DNA of 48,026 nucleotides from an uncultured Bacteroidales bacterium (lineage in GTDB: Bacteria; Bacteroidota; Bacteroidia; Bacteroidales; Paludibacteraceae), in contig CAMJDT010000011.1 in assembly GCA_946404495.1 (NCBI GenBank), positions 1-48,026 on the forward strand. Direction: 5' to 3'. This document shows, piece after piece, positions 45,101 to 48,026 of this stretch (position 1 is the stretch's first letter; the number at the start of each line of letters is the position of its first letter). Under the pieces are notes generated by a model, which searched no databases, had not been told where the DNA came from, and saw nothing but the letters and a program-made list of their open reading frames with translations. A program made the translations under genes and the position numbers.

Positions 45101-46079
45101 AATTCGCTGAACTATTGCCAGAAGTAATCGTTCCTGTACTAGTTCCCGATATACCATTATTCGTCAACGCTCTCGCCGAAACTGAAACAGTAGTTGCTAT
45201 TGATTTCGTCGCAGCCGAATAAGTACTACCACCATTAATGGATAACACTTGCTCAACAGTATGAGTCGTATTCAAAGAACTATAACTCGTTCCTTTATAG
45301 GTAATAGTCATAGGTTGACCGTTACCAGATGAAGCGGTTGTAACTAGATAAGTACTTCCGCTATTGAGACTATAAGGACCGGTATATGCAGCAGTATTAC
45401 CGCGATCTCCTTTAGATCCAATACTGCTACTACCCCAACCTGTACCACTCAAATCCTTCGAACTACCAATTACGGCAAAGAATTCCGCATCTGCCCACGT
45501 ATCTGAAATGCCAACATAATATAAATTAGTTCCTGTTACATTGGTCATTACATATGATTTTGTATAGAGATTATCTTCTCCCCAATAATTGTGATCGTGC
45601 CCAATAACAAAGTATAAAGGAGTTTCAAAATTACTTACCGAGTTATCAAAATAGATATAACCTCCTGACACTGAGCCCACAATATTAGTAGCGCAACCTC
45701 CATTTCCTGTATTATAAACTCTCACTTTGTTTTTACCACTATTGTAAGCTTGCCATGCTAGTTTATTATTACCACCATCTCGACAAACTTCCCAGTTATC
45801 TGTATCCGGAATGGTAACTTTGTAAAGGTTTGTTACACCGGTTGAAGAGGCCGCGGTAACGGTGTAACTAGAACCTGTACCGTGGTTTACCTCTGGATTT
45901 GTATACCAGGACTGAGCTTCACTCAAATCAATGAAGACCTCTCTGTCTCCAGCCCACATCTGTCCGACTCCGAGGGTGAGGAGCATGATTAGCATTGCCG
46001 CATAGCGTCCAAACCACTGCGGTGATTGTTTCTCATGGCTATTTCTAGATAGCCTTTTGATTAAGTTTAATTTTTTCAT
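39138..46079 (-). CDS. Giant secreted InlB-repeat-type surface protein
   Basis: 2313 residues. A long signal peptide (about 44 residues) has the core AAMLIMLLTLGVGQMWAG. The body is beta-rich and serine/threonine-rich. InlB/'bacterial repeat' units lie near residues 335-380 (GYTFNGWWDG), 395-450, 709-770 (GYTFRGWYS), 808-880 (GTHGSVSPSGSVLVKQ), 1060-1095 (GYEIAGWYSD) and 1150-1200 (YYFAGWIR). Between them are recurring modules such as YQFKAVYESEYYGYG and YQFKVRDNTYGSTAWYGN. The last third is not repeat-like and ends in the shared tail (VRKVFVGGQLYIIRDGV). Before the tail is an (NA)n tract from a word repeat. Probable adhesin or surface-layer role; no catalytic motif seen. The start is 32 bases after the upstream stop. 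Confidence 0.85.
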   Translation of the reverse strand: MKKLNLIKRLSRNSHEKQSPQWFGRYAAMLIMLLTLGVGQMWAGDREVFIDLSEAQSWYTNPEVNHGTGSSYTVTAASSTGVTNLYKVTIPDTDNWEVCRDGGNNKLAWQAYNSGKNKVRVYNTGNGGCATNIVGSVSGGYIYFDNSVSNFETPLYFVIGHDHNYWGEDNLYTKSYVMTNVTGTNLYYVGISDTWADAEFFAVIGSSKDLSGTGWGSSSIGSKGDRGNTAAYTGPYSLNSGSTYLVTTASSGNGQPMTITYKGTSYSSLNTTHTVEQVLSINGGSTYSAATKSIATTVSVSARALTNNGISGTSTGTITSGNSSANCSALRQQTVTYSVTAKTGYTFNGWWDGATRKETKTTYTYTEAGSNKTITAKFSAVRSTITLRVNDGSESSVTQTATYGETTISRSSARPTRTGYAFDGYYTAASGGTQVINKDGNWNSNVDGFTDSNGKWICTSAQTLHAHWLEVGWYIVGESDYVGGWVPQAAYKFDNTNHKCTVTVANHGIYSGSSYLKEFKICKVDENTSSAKNETLYGKNTDPTSAVEIGKDNKTVSGLTNGGYEHAIKQQLYYDGNYIYTLNTSGPDITVDVPVVDQLQIYESDPSGAIGIANHNWSSPSSSIVTKTVTLAHTTTYQFKAVYESEYYGYGTDDTYITLGRSTDSTLLAKSTNNIKILTDVKGNYKFDYNIKTHKIKVTYPEKRLVTYSIVTIGGGTGTESSLTATNDDDSNVSISTLSNYVADGDHVTFTAPTESTGYTFRGWYSTDEPNTSDWSQDQLSSSKTYSNVSVSGGNLTVYAIYSQNEYAVTVSAGTHGSVSPSGSVLVKQVTGTSLEASPDNSNQYTFKDWTIANGGIAPNESSTNPQSFTATTTGGTIQANFGSKWAVAGNDDANTDPDDAMGNWDVWTKQLENYASKTVSGNVQDTCWVNISLPANSKYQFKVRDNTYGSTAWYGNNTSTQYMTYSANNKQEWLFTRGEGANCGIITAGKGTYRFSWNISTNNLRVTYPTSWTVTYGKKVIYNNDNTSLTDADTEGSIVSVVDGDAIALESGKYVVGGGSVTVVAEPATGYEIAGWYSDAACTSAYTSGEGGVTISGEGNTNFTITGLAANTGIYVKFSEIMTTVTFAHNSHGHVEISGETVTSTKVGVHTTPSVTASADANYYFAGWIRTEGSDYSISDDFDDEDDYETNLSGNGAGATSGQTLTAKFVELEKVYFRNWDAAANSGAGASLWTNVYVYFDIDYQDDCAKSNSSSSMYTQMSQEGTTNVYWAYVPRSVTRYTKDDIAFSNHDFGTGTKFGGYEAVMRGDYRSGLSMFVPRTASTYTRNTTKYYNGYWKHHNLEPGTISGYTIERYNGSGYERPADNGADRDHFIVLNEDKIQYSLRVDNVTSGYNNYRVKSDGNIHYITREPGEDPDVDGYTIETDNYSDIPMSEYNSGSPRFYITPTTQNLYTLTIDQSGDEMKLTVDYPVALGDYRIVHTYSSGTKKAYSDIIKSSEAASGVTASMYINTSGSPTLTLEKCTAITPSVTWTAQTQGSVWSSYYRSFTENGVYKFDVTITKDDVNNYGSTISDITNIGIYDGEFYIKTDCGKGGWTAWKANVMEKNTITFKKADATTFDHSYCHWVGNVRGDAKPTNVKCVIANDYNIAVSDTLVGDEILGTYKDKDENDVPYENLPSAAHVRFSYNSTTNELKRTYLAVEGVDHLVLEGNKSAGGDYMILNSSGADFDDENKAVLGNQSNFTFMLDITAREKARVRLSAKYNGKIQDLVGHITSNGYGEDLTAANTVEIIGGSIEKDRYDNLLRITYDFKTNQLLSAWLAPTSSNSPNKAINADVMIIREGQDDARQITFANSSDKLSAVDTVYGVMKFEKSTLNNSSLSPYERDLYWISFPFAVKLSDAFGMGTYGTHWIIERYDGKGRAKNGFWADSESNWKFVTPYERDNGFIMNANEGYILALDLDELGEGSLVWDNDMTDAYLYFPSKDKVGNIKTKDVTVEIDTVGYTCTIGPRFENGDDRRIKDSHWHCIGAPSFANINHAATTGWVDENSDGINDYPNAGTIESWKSSSVLYVYDWNSTYNTLTPVSAASHNFKAMHSYMVQYSQPSISWSSVTTPSASIAARMTETPDREYELALLREDDEQDHTFVRLTDDVNVSTGFEFNYDLSKEMNRNRGNIWTVTADTVQVAGNSQPHPLTTTIVPVGVKIAANGEYTFSMPEGTNGGDVWLIDNANNLRTNLGLMDYTVNLTTGTYEGRFSLEFPVQNVVTEIENAANANANANADDAVRKVFVGGQLYIIRDGVIYNASGARVQ
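39231..39260 (-). repeat. ATTGGC word repeat in coding sequence ((NA)n tract)
   Basis: GGCATTGGCATTGGCGTTGG-type words on the plus strand read as Asn-Ala repeats (AANANANANAD) 25-35 residues before the end of the 2313-residue protein. The word is the same as in the intergenic elements at 612, 6345 and 27586. Confidence 0.8.
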
Positions 46080-46111
46080 AATGATTTTTATAATATTTAT
46101 GTTTTTATTAT

Positions 46112-47329
46112 TTATTCCATTTTCTCTACTTTTTTAATCTCTTCTCCGAGGTCACGCCATTTTAATCTTGGATTTTCGAAATGCCGTTGTATAACATTTA
46201 GGGTATCATAAGCACATTCTCGTGCCGATGGTTGTTCTTTCAACCAATATGGAGTGGCGACATACAATTTTTCTCCCAAATCATAACTATATTGACTAAA
46301 TGCTCCATCTATTGGCAAATATGCAAGCAAAGCATAATTTGTGATATTTTCAAAGCCAATTTTCTGTGCACCTTTCGTGCTATGTAAAACCTCCTTCCAA
46401 ACGTTTTTAGTGTTAGACGTATACATCACACCAAGTGTAGACTTGAATTCTGTTGTTTTTTTATGCGTTATTTGCATCTTATCCATCAACCATTTGAATA
46501 CTAATTGAGTGAATATATATTCTGGTACAAACTTATCTCGCGAATGTCGTACTTGCATACTACAAGCAATAATAAACGGGAGTCTATTAATATAATTTTT
46601 CAATCGCTCTATATCAGTCTTTAACTCTCCATCAAAGCACCATCGTAAATCTAATAATGGAATATCTTGTTTCGTTTTAAAAGCAATGTATCCACAATCG
46701 GCAATATTGAATCGACTCATCTCCTCCCAAGAACAATAAACTGATGATGATGTATACAAACTTGGATATCCGGGGATACTATATCGATATGTTCCCATCA
46801 AATATCTTTTCGTAAATGGTATATGGTATAACTCAAGTGGTTGTTTTCTTCTAGGACGCTCCATTTTCCTTAACCGATAAGAGATTGTTCCATACGGCAA
46901 TATAGAAGTAGCAGATAATGATACCATATTCATTTTTTCGAAGCACTCTTTAAAAACCATCTTTTGTTCATTATTTAAGCCTCTATAGTCGGCAATCAAA
47001 AATTTGCACAATACTTCTTTGATAGTCTTACATACATCTGTGAGATATGTAATCTTTTCTGTTATCTTCTTATCACCAATATCACAATATTTCACACCAT
47101 CTTCGTTTGTAACAGATGTTAATATATTAAGTAATCCATTTGGATTTTCATCCTCTTTATGTGTTTTTAGTTCTGGATGTTTCTCTTGTGAAAACCCATA
47201 TGCATAATCCATTCTTCGCAATATGCCACGACCATTCGAATCCGCTTTAATCCACGAATACACTCTCTCCGGCGTAACTTGATCGTATACTGCCTTTAGA
47301 AAACCATATAATTGGTCGTTAGGGGTCAT
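46112..47329 (-). CDS. RES-like domain protein, coupled to a DUF2971 gene
   Basis: 405 residues from the ATG at 47329, which overlaps the upstream TGA as ATGA; an ATG at 47410 would overlap the upstream gene by 85 bases. Residues 1-140 are helical and charged. From about 150 the sequence SYRLRKMERP..LYHIPFTKRYLMGTYRYSIPGYPSLYTSSSVYCSWEEM resembles RES-family NAD+-degrading domains (spaced Arg, Arg-Tyr, Pro-x-LY, Ser, Glu). The remainder is unassigned. If RES-like, it may cleave NAD+, as RES toxins do. It is AT-rich and unlike its housekeeping neighbours, suggesting transfer. Coding status is firm; the domain call is tentative. Confidence 0.6.
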   Translation of the reverse strand: MTPNDQLYGFLKAVYDQVTPERVYSWIKADSNGRGILRRMDYAYGFSQEKHPELKTHKEDENPNGLLNILTSVTNEDGVKYCDIGDKKITEKITYLTDVCKTIKEVLCKFLIADYRGLNNEQKMVFKECFEKMNMVSLSATSILPYGTISYRLRKMERPRRKQPLELYHIPFTKRYLMGTYRYSIPGYPSLYTSSSVYCSWEEMSRFNIADCGYIAFKTKQDIPLLDLRWCFDGELKTDIERLKNYINRLPFIIACSMQVRHSRDKFVPEYIFTQLVFKWLMDKMQITHKKTTEFKSTLGVMYTSNTKNVWKEVLHSTKGAQKIGFENITNYALLAYLPIDGAFSQYSYDLGEKLYVATPYWLKEQPSARECAYDTLNVIQRHFENPRLKWRDLGEEIKKVEKME

Positions 47330-48026
47330 TGATAATCTGTGATAGTGCTCGGTATAACAATCTCTGTTCGTTTCTGATCTATTAATGCTATATTGCTTCT
47401 CAAGAAACATGTATTGATTTGATCCGCATTATCCTTGTTAGATGGAAATCTTACGCCTAAAATAATCTTATTGACAACTAATGGAAAATCTGTATCCAAA
47501 GTTGACACATCAAATAATTTCATCTCGCTATAGATAGATGTTCTATCATCCAAGAACCATTTACTTTCTGCTTGTTCTGAGGCTCCTTCTATCTCTGGTA
47601 AGAAGAGCAATCGTATCTCTTGTTCAATGGAAAATTGGTACTTCTTAAAAAAGTGTTTCCAAATTTTCCAATTGTTAAACACGAATTGCTTACCGCTTAT
47701 AGAGCTAAATTCTCGTAGTTTTTTAATAACCTCTAGCTCAAAATGGAAGCCATCCTTGTTGGCATAAGATACTGGCGCCAATGTGAAACCTTTTTCATTG
47801 ATTTTGTCTTTTAGGACATCAAAACGAATACAAATGCCTTTGGCATCATCTCCGTACAATCTCCACATCGTCAAGTCTTTTTCCTTCTCTGCTTGACAAG
47901 CAGAGATAATAAATGAATCAGACGCTTTCCCCTCTGTATTAGGAATGCCTGTTTCGGTGTCTGCATAGTCTTTTTCGCTTGGATCATTCATACAAACCAG
48001 AGAACACATATTTATTTTATGTCCAT
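47326..48026 (-). CDS. DUF2971 protein (5' end outside the window)
   Basis: At least 233 residues are visible. The frame remains open to the window edge (GHKINMCSLVCMNDPSE), so the true start is probably beyond 48026; the ATG at 48009 would cut into the family N-terminus. DUF2971 features are clear: MNDPSE, then ISACQAEKEKDLTMWRLYGDDAKGICIRFD, and the FSIEQEIRLLFLP strand with its conserved Glu and Arg. The function of DUF2971 is unknown; members often sit beside defence or toxin genes. The stop overlaps the next start (ATGA), so the two proteins are made together. AT-rich, likely transferred. Confidence 0.8.
   Translation of the reverse strand, partial: GHKINMCSLVCMNDPSEKDYADTETGIPNTEGKASDSFIISACQAEKEKDLTMWRLYGDDAKGICIRFDVLKDKINEKGFTLAPVSYANKDGFHFELEVIKKLREFSSISGKQFVFNNWKIWKHFFKKYQFSIEQEIRLLFLPEIEGASEQAESKWFLDDRTSIYSEMKLFDVSTLDTDFPLVVNKIILGVRFPSNKDNADQINTCFLRSNIALIDQKRTEIVIPSTITDYQ

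Noticed and set aside
47329..47410. ATG at 47410 as start of the RES-like gene
   Set aside because: It would overlap the DUF2971 gene by 85 bases; the ATGA overlap at 47329 is the usual coupling arrangement.

Overview
This window comes from a member of the Bacteroidota, most likely an uncultured gut-type Bacteroidales. The evidence is the repeated promoter form (TTG, about 20 bases, then TAnnTTTG), the absence of Shine-Dalgarno sequences, type IX-like C-terminal tails on secreted proteins, surface lipoproteins, and a btuB/btuG-type vitamin B12 uptake operon behind a cobalamin riboswitch. I see no tRNA, rRNA, CRISPR array, transposase or integrase.

Layout. Bases 1-6400 hold a partial gene end, a small conserved protein, a PARG-type macrodomain hydrolase, two secreted repeat proteins (one with a CBM26-like starch-binding module) and a DUF4143 ATPase. 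Bases 6499-14226 are a housekeeping run: fabD, aspS, lon, an aldehyde dehydrogenase with an internal deletion, and a Gate-domain membrane protein. A lipoprotein and ppdK follow (14319-17639). A glycan-degradation cluster (GH13 lipoprotein, GH2, GH13 lipoprotein) runs to 23763 and meets, at a two-way terminator, the leftward HU / bS22-like / rng operon. mutY runs right and collides with rnpB (RNase P RNA), which runs left. The leftward B12 operon (promoter and riboswitch near 38100; btuB, btuG, three secreted proteins including two with DUF4465) ends at 27655. A higBA toxin-antitoxin pair, a 2313-residue repeat protein and a coupled RES-like/DUF2971 gene pair in AT-rich DNA close the window.

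The most unusual feature is a set of intergenic elements built of short, imperfectly repeated words (ATTGGC, AATTTTAA, AATTGATA, CTTTCAC, ATACCGGG and others). Six loci share a near-invariant terminator (TCGCAG...CTGCGA plus T-run). In five of these a promoter begins directly after the T-run, and in five a variable hairpin made of words sits just before the stem. The same word families occur inside coding sequence (btuB, the 2313-residue protein, two signal peptides), supply stop codons (at 6357, 33311 and 34401), and apparently expand a peripheral region of the cobalamin riboswitch. I read this as a dispersed family of expanding short repeats that genes tolerate and sometimes use. This interpretation is inference; the repeats themselves are visible in the sequence.
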